A DNA stretch of 64,000 bases. It comes from Streptomyces xanthophaeus (GTDB taxonomy: Bacteria > Actinomycetota > Actinomycetes > Streptomycetales > Streptomycetaceae). The stretch lies in assembly GCF_030440515.1 (NCBI RefSeq), contig NZ_CP076543.1:1488001-1552000 (forward strand). The letters are read 5' to 3'. The translations under genes were made by a program, and so were the position numbers. Positions 41,166 through 49,334 of this stretch are shown here, in pieces; position 1 is the first letter of the stretch; every line of letters begins with the position of its first letter. The notes beneath the pieces are model-generated. The model had not been told where the DNA came from and did no database searches. It was given only the letters and a program-made list of their open reading frames with translations.

Positions 41166-42602
41166 TCACAGGGTCCGCAGCGCGCGGTCGAGGACGCGGA
41201 CGCCGAAGTGCAGGGCTTCGACGGGCACCCGCTCGTCCACGCCGTGGAAGAGGGCCCAGTAGTCGAAGCCGGGCGGCAGCTTCAGCGGGGAGAAGCCGTA
41301 GCCGGTGATGCCGAGGCGGGAGAACTGCTTGGCGTCGGTGCCGCCCGCCATGCAGAAGGGGACCACGTGCCCGGCCGGGTCGAACCGCTCGACCGACTCG
41401 CGCAGGATCCCGAACGTCCGCCCGTCCACGGGGGCCTGGAGGGCGACCTCCCGGTGGTGGAACTCCCACCGCACGTCGGGGCCGGTGAGGGCGTCGAGGG
41501 TGGCGGCGAACTCGGCCTCGCCGCCGGGCACGGTCCGGCCGTCGACGTAGGCGGTGGCGTGCTCGGGAATCACGTTGAGCTTGTAACCCGCGCTGAGCAT
41601 GGTCGGGTTGGCGCTGTTGCGCACGGTGGCGCGGACCAGGGCGCCGGCCGGTCCGAGTGCGTCGAGGAGCTCGTCGACGTCGAGGCCCGGCCGCCGCGGG
41701 TCCACCGACAGGCCTTGCAGACAGGCGAGTTGGGTGATGCAGGCGGTGACGGTGTCGGTGAGCCGGACGGGCCATTCGTACTCGCCGATCCGGGCGACGG
41801 CGGCGGCGAGCCGGCTGACGGCGTTGGCCCGGTTGGGCTTGGAGCCGTGACCGGCGGTGCCGTGCGCGGTCAGCTTCAGCCAGGCGGTGCCCCGCTCCCC
41901 CGCCGCGATCGGGTAGAGGGTGCGGCCGCCGGGGCCGCCGTGCACCGTGAAGGCCCCGGACTCGCTGATGCCCTCGGTGCAGCCTTCGAAGAGGTGCGGG
42001 TGGCGGTCGGCGAGGAAGCCGGAGCCGTCGACCGCGCTGTCCTCCTCGTCGGCGGTGTAGGCGAGCACGATGTCCCGGCGCGGCTTGACTCCCGCGCGCG
42101 CCCAGGCCCGTACGACGGCCAGCACCATCGCGTCCATGTTCTTCATGTCGACGGCGCCGCGTCCCCAGACCACGCCGTCCCGTACCTCGCCGGAGAAGGG
42201 GTCCGTGCTCCAGTCGGCCGCCTCGGCCGGGACCACGTCGAGGTGGCCGTGGACGAGGAGGGCCTCCGCGGAGGGGTCGGTGCCCTCGATCCGGGCGACC
42301 ACGTTGGTGCGGCCGGGGGTGCGCTCCAGCAGGAGCGGCTCCAGGCCGGCGGCGGCGAGCCGCTCGGCGACGTACTCGGCGGCGGGGCGCTCGCGGCAGT
42401 CGCCGCCGCCCCGGTTGGTGGTGTCGATCCGGATGAGACCGGAGGTGAACTCGACGGCCTCGTCGAGAGCCGCCTCGTCCACCACGCCCACACCGCCCGC
42501 GGGGTCCGCCCCGCCCACGGCGTCCACCGGGTCCACGGTGTCGACGGCGCCCGCGCCGGCGCCCGCGGGGATCTCGGCGTTGATTGCGCACATGTCAGCC
42601 AT
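41166..42602 (-). CDS. M20-family metallopeptidase
   Basis: This 478-aa (or 475 if the second ATG is used) zinc peptidase has LLVHGHLDVVP, WGRGAVDMKNMDAM, LAYTADEEDS and a late VPFCMAGGTDAKQFSRLG, the ligand set of M20/M25/M40 peptidases (DapE/ArgE-like and CNDP-like). An unusual ~40-residue N-terminal linker (VDTVDPVDAVGGADPAGGVG) has no counterpart in most family members. The first ATG overlaps the upstream gene stop by eight bases. Likely a di- or tripeptidase. Confidence 0.88.
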   Translation of the reverse strand: MADMCAINAEIPAGAGAGAVDTVDPVDAVGGADPAGGVGVVDEAALDEAVEFTSGLIRIDTTNRGGGDCRERPAAEYVAERLAAAGLEPLLLERTPGRTNVVARIEGTDPSAEALLVHGHLDVVPAEAADWSTDPFSGEVRDGVVWGRGAVDMKNMDAMVLAVVRAWARAGVKPRRDIVLAYTADEEDSAVDGSGFLADRHPHLFEGCTEGISESGAFTVHGGPGGRTLYPIAAGERGTAWLKLTAHGTAGHGSKPNRANAVSRLAAAVARIGEYEWPVRLTDTVTACITQLACLQGLSVDPRRPGLDVDELLDALGPAGALVRATVRNSANPTMLSAGYKLNVIPEHATAYVDGRTVPGGEAEFAATLDALTGPDVRWEFHHREVALQAPVDGRTFGILRESVERFDPAGHVVPFCMAGGTDAKQFSRLGITGYGFSPLKLPPGFDYWALFHGVDERVPVEALHFGVRVLDRALRTL

Positions 42603-43428
42603 ACTGCTCCTCCACGGCCGCCGAGACGACCGTCGTGACCGCTTTGAAGGCCCGGATCCCCTCGTACATGGTTTCGCTGGTGTACGCGACCTTGCGCTCC
42701 CCGGACCGCTCCACGCCGGGGACCACCGTCGCGGACATGGCCAGGTGCGCGGCGTCGAACTCCAGCTCCACGGTGAAGGGGCCGCCGCGGACCGGATCGT
42801 GGCGCACGGCGAGGGCGGTGGCCTCCTGGGCCGCGGACCGGATGTCGGCGGCGGTACGGGCCGGGGTGCGGCACACGGCGGCGTAGCGCGAGACGTGGTC
42901 CTTGACGGCGACGGTCGCGGCTCCGGGGGCGTATCCGGCGGCGTCCACGCAGGTGAGGTCGTCGCCGGTGACCAGGATGACGGGAACCCCGTACTCGGCG
43001 ACGACGTGCGCGTTGAGCAGCCCCTCGCTGGCGCGGGTCCCGTTGACCCAGACTCCGGTGATGGAGTTGGCGAGGTAGGTGTGGGCGAGGACCCCCTCGG
43101 AGCCGGCTCCGGTGTGATAGCCGACGAAGGCGATGCCGTCGACGTCGCCGTGCTGGACGCCCTCGACCATGGAGAGGGTCTTGTGGCGGCCGGTGATCAT
43201 CTCGGCGCGGGCGTCGAGCTTCTCCAGGAGCAGGTTGCGCATGGTCCAGTGCGCCTCGTTGATGAGGACCTGGTCGGCTCCGCCGTCGTAGAAGCCGAGT
43301 ACGGCGGCGTTGACGTCGGAGGTGAACATCGCGCGGCAGCGTTCCCACTGCGGGGTTCCGGGCAGCACGTCCGCGGGCCAGGTGACGCCGGTGGCGCCTT
43401 CCATGTCGGCGGAGATGAGGATCTTCAT
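42595..43428 (-). CDS. M55 D-aminopeptidase (DppA-like)
   Basis: This 277-aa protein matches DppA, a D-Ala-releasing zinc aminopeptidase forming decameric rings. The ligands are all present at the expected spacing: Asp8 and Glu10 (ISADMEG), His60 (NEAHW), His105 (GYHTG) and Glu135 (ASEGLLN), compared with Asp8, Glu10, His60, His104 and Glu133 of B. subtilis DppA (recalled). First gene of the M55-M20-S9 operon; GGGGG precedes the ATG. A role in recycling D-amino-acid-containing peptides is inferred. Confidence 0.9.
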   Translation of the reverse strand: MKILISADMEGATGVTWPADVLPGTPQWERCRAMFTSDVNAAVLGFYDGGADQVLINEAHWTMRNLLLEKLDARAEMITGRHKTLSMVEGVQHGDVDGIAFVGYHTGAGSEGVLAHTYLANSITGVWVNGTRASEGLLNAHVVAEYGVPVILVTGDDLTCVDAAGYAPGAATVAVKDHVSRYAAVCRTPARTAADIRSAAQEATALAVRHDPVRGGPFTVELEFDAAHLAMSATVVPGVERSGERKVAYTSETMYEGIRAFKAVTTVVSAAVEEQYG

Positions 43429-43694
43429 CGGGCCCCCGGGCGGTCGGTTGCGCTCAGGGTGCCACCCTAGCCGCCGGGGCCCCCGGTGGCCGTGGGGCTC
43501 ACGCCCCGGCGCGGCGCGCGGCGGGTGACCCTCGGCACGCAGCCCGCGGGTGCGCGACGCCTCGGCGGCGATCCGCCGGCCCGTCGCCCCGCCGGCACCC
43601 CGGTCCGCCCGCGCGCGGCCTGCGGGCGGTCGGCGCGCCGGGTTCACCCGATCCGGTGAGGCCGCTGTCCCGGCCTCACCGTCAACGCCGTTGC

Positions 43695-44138
43695 TCAGCG
43701 CTCCACTTCGGTGGCCAGGTTCTCCAGCACGGAGTCGTAGATCCGGCCGAGGCCCTTGGGCGCGAAGGTGCGCTCGAAGAAGCCGCCGATGCCGCCGGCG
43801 CCGTTCCAGACGGTGGTGACCACGGCCTTGGACTTGCCCTCACCGGCCGGGGTGACCCGCCAGGTGGTGACCATGGAGGAGTTGCGGTCCTTCTCCACCA
43901 GTTCGCCGTCGGTGGGCTCGCTGACCTCCAGCAGGCAGTCACGCACGCGCTTGCTGGTGGCCTGGAGCTTCCAGTGCACCAGGGTGCCCTCGCCGTCGCC
44001 GCCCTCGCGCACCTCGTACTCGCTGAAGTGCTCGGGCAGCAGCTTCTTGCGCGTCCCGGTGTAGTCCGCCAGCGCGTCGAACACGGTCTCCGCGTCAGCC
44101 GCGATGATCCGCTCCGTGGTGGCCTCGACCTGCGCCAT
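43695..44138 (-). CDS. SRPBCC-family protein
   Basis: This 147-aa helix-grip protein begins ATTERIIAADAETVFDALAD, with strands SEYEVREGGDGEGTLVHWKL and a C-terminal helix FFERTFAPKGLGRIYDSVLE. Close relatives occur in Streptomyces and Mycobacterium as small stress-associated proteins of unknown ligand. GGAGG 8 bases before the ATG is a strong ribosome site. It lies 75 bases past a leftward hypothetical gene, so it may be expressed on its own. Confidence 0.87.
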   Translation of the reverse strand: MAQVEATTERIIAADAETVFDALADYTGTRKKLLPEHFSEYEVREGGDGEGTLVHWKLQATSKRVRDCLLEVSEPTDGELVEKDRNSSMVTTWRVTPAGEGKSKAVVTTVWNGAGGIGGFFERTFAPKGLGRIYDSVLENLATEVER

Positions 44139-44213
44139 AGCTGTTCCTCCAGCAGTTGTGTCCGCTCGTCACGGCGAAGCCAACCACCTCCGGGGCGGTG
44201 GCCCAAATCCGGG

Positions 44214-45056
44214 TCAGACGTGGCAGCGGACGTACACGAGGAGGGTGTCGTCCGGGAGGCCGGCGAGGTGGGCCTCTCCCGCCCCCGGCCGTTGCGCGTA
44301 CGGCGGGGTGTGCGGACAGGCGTCCTGGTCGTCGCAGGCACCGTGGACGGGATCGTAGCCCTTCTCGCACCACCAACCGTCGAGGGTCAGCACGTTGCCG
44401 TGCGCGACCGCCCGGTCGGCGCCGAAGGCGAGGAACTCCTCCCGGCCGTACCCGCCGACCCTCCTGAGAGGGTCGTCCTCGCGGCGCAGGACATTGCCGA
44501 AGAACCCGGCATCCAGATGGTCCGGCAGCCCGGCGAGCCACCCGCGAAAGGCGGGTGCGGGCGGCTGCGCGAGGTACCTCTCCCAGCCCGCGTGCCGGGC
44601 TTCGGCGTCGACGCGGAGGTCGTTCGCCGTTTCCGGCGCCAACGCCGACGCCGGGGCGAACTCCTCCCACGGCCGGCCCGGCGGGTGCTCCGCCGCCATC
44701 TCGTGCCAGCGGTCCCAGGCGATGCCGGCCAGTTCGGCGGCCCGCTTCTGCGGCTCACCCAAGGCGAGCAGTCCGCGCGGCCCACCCGTGCACCAGCCCG
44801 GTCGGCTCGGCCTCCGGGTGCCGTCCCGCAGCGGCTGGTCGTGAACGATCCGGGGGTCCGCTTCGTGACCGGGACGGATCGGGTAGCCGCCGTCGTCCGC
44901 GCCGCCCGTGATCCACCAGTGGTCCCAGATCCACAGGTCGTCCGAGTAGGGCCGCGGCCCCCCGATCTCGAAGGGCGCCATCGCCTCGCCGACCGCTTCC
45001 ACCAGCCGGTCCCGGGCCCCGCCCGGAAGGCACACCGTGAGTCCGTATCCCGCCAT
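44214..45056 (-). CDS. Hypothetical protein, 280 aa
   Basis: Not recognised. The frame is well conserved in composition, with tryptophan-rich beta hairpins (SDDLWIWDHWWITGGADDGG) and a C-terminal CEKGYDPVHGACDDQDACPH cluster that could be a metal or disulfide site. There is no signal peptide or membrane helix. ATG at 45056 (MAGYGLTVCL) is preferred because upstream codons are arginine-rich. It is divergent from the radical SAM gene, whose LexA-type box lies 65 bases from this start; damage regulation could extend to it. Confidence 0.6.
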   Translation of the reverse strand: MAGYGLTVCLPGGARDRLVEAVGEAMAPFEIGGPRPYSDDLWIWDHWWITGGADDGGYPIRPGHEADPRIVHDQPLRDGTRRPSRPGWCTGGPRGLLALGEPQKRAAELAGIAWDRWHEMAAEHPPGRPWEEFAPASALAPETANDLRVDAEARHAGWERYLAQPPAPAFRGWLAGLPDHLDAGFFGNVLRREDDPLRRVGGYGREEFLAFGADRAVAHGNVLTLDGWWCEKGYDPVHGACDDQDACPHTPPYAQRPGAGEAHLAGLPDDTLLVYVRCHV

Positions 45057-45121
45057 GCGGCGCAGCCTCACACGCCGGCCGCAGCGCCGACCAGCCATTT
45101 TCGAGGCCCGCACGATCATGG

Positions 45122-45133
45122 GAACGTTTGTTC
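45122..45133. promoter_or_regulatory. LexA-type SOS box GAAC-N4-GTTC
   Basis: GAACGTTTGTTC is a perfect core match to the actinobacterial LexA operator (GAACNNNNGTTC; the full consensus is TCGAAC-N4-GTTCGA). It lies 36 bases before the ATG of the radical SAM gene and overlaps a TATTCT-type -10. The flanks (GG/TA) are not canonical. Confidence 0.55.
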
Positions 45134-45169
45134 TATTCTCGGCTCCGGAGCTACCGAGGGAGGCGCCTC

Positions 45170-46201
45170 ATGCGCTGGGAGAACCTGACCGAGGGGTCCG
45201 CGGGGCCGGCCGCGCTGTTCGGGGCCGGGGCCGTCGTGACCCGCACCATCGACACCCCCGAGTTCCGGGGGATCACCTTCCACGAGGTACGCGCCCGGTC
45301 GATCGTCAACCGGGTGCCCGGCGCCTCTCGCATGCCGTTCGAATGGACCGTGAACCCGTACAGAGGCTGCAGCCACGCCTGCGTGTACTGCTTCGCGCGC
45401 AAGACGCACAGCTACCTCGACCTCGACACCGGCATCGGCTTCGACTCGCAGATCGTCGTCAAGACCAACGCCCCCGAACTGCTGCGCCGCGAGCTCGGCT
45501 CGCCCCGCTGGACCGGCGCGCACATCGCCATGGGCACCAACGTCGACTGCTACCAGCGCGCCGAGGGCCGCTACCGGCTGATGCCCGGGATCATCGAGGC
45601 CCTGCGCGACCGCGCCAACCCCTTCTCGATCCTCACCAAGGGCACGCTGATCCTGCGCGACCTCCCCCTGCTGCGGGAGGCCGCCGAGGTCACCGAGGTC
45701 GGCATCTCGGTCTCGGTCGGCTTCACCGACACCGGGCTCTGGCGGACCGTCGAGCCGGGCACCCCCTCCCCCGCCGCCCGGCTGGGCGCCGTACGGACGC
45801 TCACCGACGCCGGGATCGAGTGCGGGGTGCTGATGGCCCCGGTGATCCCCTTCCTCGGGGACTCCCCGGAGCAGCTGCGGGCGACCGTACGGGCCGTGGC
45901 CGAGGCCGGCGCGACCTCTGTGACACCCCTGGTACTCCATCTGCGGCCCGGGGCGCGCGAGTGGTTCACGGCCTGGCTGGGCGCCCACCACCCCCACCTG
46001 GTCCCCCGGTACGCGCGGATGTACGCGGGCGGGTCCTACGCGCCCACCTGGTACCAGCGCCGGATCACCCGCCAAGTCCACGAACTGGCGGCCGAATTCG
46101 GCATCGGCCCGGCCCGCCGTGGCGAGGCCCGCAGGATCGTCGTTCCGGAGCGTCCCGACGACTCCGCGCCCGCCGGGGCCACGCAGCTCAGCCTCCTGTG
46201 A
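45170..46201 (+). CDS. Rv2578c-family radical SAM protein, spore-photoproduct-lyase-like
   Basis: The 343-aa protein has the radical SAM cluster motif CSHACVYC (Cys67, Cys71, Cys74) following NPYRG, and the later AMGTNVDCYQRAEGRY, all typical of the Rv2578c family related to spore photoproduct lyase. The known relatives repair UV-type lesions or act on DNA; here the reaction is unproven. ATG at 45170 has GAGGGAGG upstream. A LexA-type box directly upstream suggests induction by DNA damage, which would fit a repair role. No partner gene is coupled. Confidence 0.88.
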   Translation: MRWENLTEGSAGPAALFGAGAVVTRTIDTPEFRGITFHEVRARSIVNRVPGASRMPFEWTVNPYRGCSHACVYCFARKTHSYLDLDTGIGFDSQIVVKTNAPELLRRELGSPRWTGAHIAMGTNVDCYQRAEGRYRLMPGIIEALRDRANPFSILTKGTLILRDLPLLREAAEVTEVGISVSVGFTDTGLWRTVEPGTPSPAARLGAVRTLTDAGIECGVLMAPVIPFLGDSPEQLRATVRAVAEAGATSVTPLVLHLRPGAREWFTAWLGAHHPHLVPRYARMYAGGSYAPTWYQRRITRQVHELAAEFGIGPARRGEARRIVVPERPDDSAPAGATQLSLL

Positions 46202-46313
46202 CCGTCGACGCCGCCTGAACGGTCATCACATCGGGCCAATCAGCGGCGCAATCCCGCCTTCCAGGCGTGGTTTCCGGGACGATTCCGCCCAGAACCCTCG
46301 GCTGGGAGGCCCC

Positions 46314-47909
46314 ATGCTCCACCCCTTGAAGAAGCGCGCCGCTGTCCTGCTGTCGATCTCCACCGTCGCGGCCACCGTCGCCGCCGCCCTCGCGAGCCCG
46401 GTCACGGCCGCGCCCGCCGCGCCCGCCGCGCCCGCCGATCCTGCCGCCCGGGCGGGGGCCGCGCTGCGCTGGAGCGCCTGCGCCACCCCGCGGTACCCCG
46501 CACTGCAGTGCGCGTCCCTCAAGGTGCCCCTCGACCACGCACGGCCGGACGGCCGGCAGATCACCCTCGCCCTGACCCGGGTCCCCCACACCGGCCCCAC
46601 CTCCCAGGGCCCGCTGCTGGTCAACCCCGGCGGCCCGGGCGGCAGCGGCCGCAGCCTGGCCGGTTACATCGCCTCCGCCCTGCCCAAGGAGGTGGCCGCC
46701 CAGTACGACGTGATCGGCTTCGACCCCCGGGGTGTCGGCAAGAGCGAGCCCGCCCTGGACTGCGCGGCCGGGCACTTCAAGCCCGCCCGGCCGGACTCCG
46801 TCCCCATGGACGAGGCCACCGAGCAGGCCAACCTGGACCGGGTGCGCTCCTTCGCCGAGTCCTGCGGGGCCAAGCACGCGGATGTGCTGCCGTACATCGA
46901 CACCGTCTCGGCCGCCCGGGACATCGAGGCGCTGCGGGGCGCCCTCGGCGCGGAGCGGATCAGCTACTTCGGCTACTCGTACGGGACCTACCTGGGTGCG
47001 GTGTACGCCAAGCTCCACCCGGGCCGCGTGCACCGGCTCGTCCTGGACTCCGTGGTCGACCCGGGCGGGGTCTGGTACGAGGACAACCTCTCCCAGGACC
47101 TCGCCTTCGACGCCCGTCACAAGGCCTTCCTGGCCTGGGTGGCCCGGTACGACGCCACCTACAAGCTCGGCACCGACCCGGCCGCGGTCGAGGAGGCCTG
47201 GTACGCGATGCGCGACGCGCTGCGGGAGAGTCCGGCGGGAGGCAAGGTGGGCCCGGCGGAGCTGGAGGACACCTTCATGCCGGGCGGGTACTACAACGGC
47301 TACTGGCCGAACCTGGCCGAGGCCTTCGCCGCGTACGCGGTGGCCAAGGACCCGAAGCCGCTGGTGGCCGCCTACGAGCGGTTCGGCGCGGTGGAGCCCT
47401 CGGCGGGCAACGGCTACAGCGTCTACACGGCGGTCCAGTGCAGGGACTCGGCCTGGCCGAAGGACTGGAACCAGTGGCGCGCGGACATGTGGCGCACCCA
47501 CGCCAAGGCTCCGTTCATGACCTGGAACAACGCCTGGTACAACGCCCCGTGCGCGTTCTGGCCGACGGAGCCGCTCCAGGCCCCGGACGTGACCAACGCG
47601 GATCTCCCGCCCGCCCTCCTGCTCCAGGCGACGGACGACGCGGCGACCCCCTTCGAGGGGGCGCTCAGCATGCAGGAGAAGCTGTCGGGTTCGGCCCTGG
47701 TGGTGGAGGAGGGCGGCGGCAACCACGGCATCGCCCTGAGCGGCAACAAGTGCCTGGACGAGAAGGTGTCGGCCTACCTGACGACGGGCAAGGCCTCGGA
47801 CGCCACCTGCCCCGCCCAGGCGGCCCCGAAGCCGACCACGGCGACCCGCGCCGTGCCCGCCTCCGCGGGTGGCGCGGCCCTGCACGGACTGCTCGGCTTC
47901 CGGGGCTGA
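46314..47909 (+). CDS. Secreted alpha/beta-hydrolase, tripeptidyl aminopeptidase (SlpD/TAP-like)
   Basis: The product has 531 aa: a signal peptide (KKRAAVLLSISTVAATVAAALA, then an A-P rich cleavage zone), then the alpha/beta hydrolase domain with NPGGPGGSG oxyanion loop, FDPRGVGKSEP, nucleophile GYSYGTYLG and a TAP-type C-terminal domain ending with an acidic and a histidine motif (LLLQATDDAATP; GGGNHGIALS). This is the Streptomyces extracellular tripeptidyl aminopeptidase/proline iminopeptidase group. GGGAGG precedes ATG at 46314. It precedes the RidA gene by 46 bases. Confidence 0.88.
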   Translation: MLHPLKKRAAVLLSISTVAATVAAALASPVTAAPAAPAAPADPAARAGAALRWSACATPRYPALQCASLKVPLDHARPDGRQITLALTRVPHTGPTSQGPLLVNPGGPGGSGRSLAGYIASALPKEVAAQYDVIGFDPRGVGKSEPALDCAAGHFKPARPDSVPMDEATEQANLDRVRSFAESCGAKHADVLPYIDTVSAARDIEALRGALGAERISYFGYSYGTYLGAVYAKLHPGRVHRLVLDSVVDPGGVWYEDNLSQDLAFDARHKAFLAWVARYDATYKLGTDPAAVEEAWYAMRDALRESPAGGKVGPAELEDTFMPGGYYNGYWPNLAEAFAAYAVAKDPKPLVAAYERFGAVEPSAGNGYSVYTAVQCRDSAWPKDWNQWRADMWRTHAKAPFMTWNNAWYNAPCAFWPTEPLQAPDVTNADLPPALLLQATDDAATPFEGALSMQEKLSGSALVVEEGGGNHGIALSGNKCLDEKVSAYLTTGKASDATCPAQAAPKPTTATRAVPASAGGAALHGLLGFRG

Positions 47910-47955
47910 CGCCCCGCCGGCCGGGGCCGGAGGGCAGGCGGGCAGGATCGTGCCC

Positions 47956-48375
47956 ATGACCACGACACCGTCGCACAGCAGCCCTCTCACCCGTATCGCC
48001 GCGCCGGAGGGAGTCGCCCCGAGCCCCCACTACAGCCACGTCGTCATGGGTACGGGGCGCTTCGTCGCCGTGTCCGGACAGTGCGCGCTGGACGAGCGGG
48101 GCGAGGTCGTGGGCGAGGGGGACCCGGCCGCCCAGGCCCGGCAGGTGTTCGAGAACCTGCACCGATGCCTGGCGGCGGCCGGGGCGACCTTCGGCGACGT
48201 CGTGAAGCTCACCTACTTCGTCACGGACGTCGCCTACCTCCCGGCGGTACGGGAGGCCCGCGACGCGGTGATCCCGGCCGACCGCCTCCCGGCCTCCTCG
48301 GCGGTCGAGGTCTCGGCGCTGTTCCGGCCCGAACTCCTCGTCGAGATAGAGGCCTTCGCGGTCATCGCCGGGTAA
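47956..48375 (+). CDS. RidA/YjgF-family protein
   Basis: This 139-aa protein has the RidA motif set: VAVSGQCALDERGEV, QARQVFENLHRCLAAAG and LPASSAVEVSALFRPELLVE with the arginine-containing reactive loop shape (RL-P-A-S-S). RidA hydrolyses reactive enamines and imines from PLP enzymes. Start ATG at 47956 (MTTTPSHSS). It faces a convergent HEAT-repeat gene 10 bases downstream. Confidence 0.87.
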   Translation: MTTTPSHSSPLTRIAAPEGVAPSPHYSHVVMGTGRFVAVSGQCALDERGEVVGEGDPAAQARQVFENLHRCLAAAGATFGDVVKLTYFVTDVAYLPAVREARDAVIPADRLPASSAVEVSALFRPELLVEIEAFAVIAG

Positions 48376-48385
48376 CGGGCCGCCC

Positions 48386-48940
48386 TCACCGGCCCAGGTT
48401 GCGCAGCGCGGCCGTCGCCGCCACCGCCAGCCGGGGGTGGGACTGGGCGCGGGTCAGCACTTCGCGGGCGCGGGGGTCGGCGAGGGCGCCGAGCCCCTCG
48501 ACGCAGGCCAGGGCGACCCACCAGTACGGGTCGTGCGGGGACAGCAGCCGCGACAGGGTGGCCATCAGGGCCGGTACGGACTCGGGGGCGCGCAGGGCGG
48601 TGAGCAGCCGGACGGGCTGCAGGGCGTAGGCCGTGCGCAGGCCGTTGGTGGCGAGGGCCGCCGCCGCGCGGGCGGTGCGGGGGTCGCCCAGGACGGCCAG
48701 CGCCTCCGCGGCGGCGGCGCAGCGGGCCGGGTCCCGGTGGTTGAGGAGCAGGACGAGCGATTCGAAGGCGCGGCGGTCTCCCGCGAGGCCCAGCCGGTAC
48801 GCGGCCAGTTCGCGGGCCCACAGGGGCAGCCCGGCCGAGGTCAGGGAGGCGGCCAGGCCGTCGGGGGCGGCCGTGAGCAGCACCTCGTACTCGGGTGAGG
48901 GTCCCGCCTCCGCCCGCAGGCGCTCCAGCACGTCGTTCAC
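48386..48940 (-). CDS. HEAT-repeat-like protein
   Basis: A 184-aa protein made of helix pairs with the HEAT spacing: GDRRAFESLVLLLNHRDPAR, VLGDPRTARAAAALATNGLR and LADPRAREVLTRAQSHPRLA. It is a protein-interaction scaffold with no enzyme motifs. GTG start. It is leftward, next to the regulatory region that drives the ethylmalonyl-CoA genes rightward. Confidence 0.72.
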   Translation of the reverse strand: MNDVLERLRAEAGPSPEYEVLLTAAPDGLAASLTSAGLPLWARELAAYRLGLAGDRRAFESLVLLLNHRDPARCAAAAEALAVLGDPRTARAAAALATNGLRTAYALQPVRLLTALRAPESVPALMATLSRLLSPHDPYWWVALACVEGLGALADPRAREVLTRAQSHPRLAVAATAALRNLGR

Positions 48941-49334
48941 CCGGCCACCCTAGGGGGACACAGCGGTCGCCGTGCCGGGTTTCGGGACATCGGAGACAGT
49001 CGGTTGATCGATGATCGATGATCGGTACATTTGGGCGGTACAGGTCACATCTCCGCGCTCTGGCGGACCAGTTACCGGCGGGTTACTGTCGTTGCAACAC
49101 GTACGAGGGCGGCCTGGTGACGCAGCCGCCTCGTGCCGGTCGGTTCGTTTCTTCACGGTGTGACCCCGGGACAGGGTTCCGCCGTTTCCGCCCCAGGGAC
49201 TCGTTCCCCGCGGGCTCCCCTCCTCGGGCCCACTCACCCCGGGTCCTTCACCGCACGGCTCTTCCGTACGGCATCCGCGCGCGCCGTGCGCCGCGCGCCC
49301 CTCAGTCGTCACCCTCTTCCACTGGAGTCCCTCG
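48941..49334. other. 394-base leader of the 3-hydroxyacyl-CoA dehydrogenase gene
   Basis: This contains the first copy of a 22-bp motif (49005-49026), possible -35 TTGATC/-10 TACATT spaced by 16, and a long GC-rich leader. I saw no riboswitch. A short in-frame leader ORF starting near 49018 has no recognisable function. Confidence 0.55.
49005..49026. promoter_or_regulatory. Candidate TetR operator, copy 1
   Basis: The 22-base site begins TGATCGATGATCG and ends ATCGGT, and matches a site 3.2 kb downstream at 19 of 22 positions. It overlaps the spacer and flanks of a TTGATC-N16-TACATT promoter-like pair, which would suit repression. The only regulator gene in the cluster lies between the two copies. 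Confidence 0.6.

Noticed and set aside
49018..49334. Short leader ORF before the 3-hydroxyacyl-CoA dehydrogenase gene
   Set aside because: No codon pattern, no ribosome site and no regulatory peptide signature.
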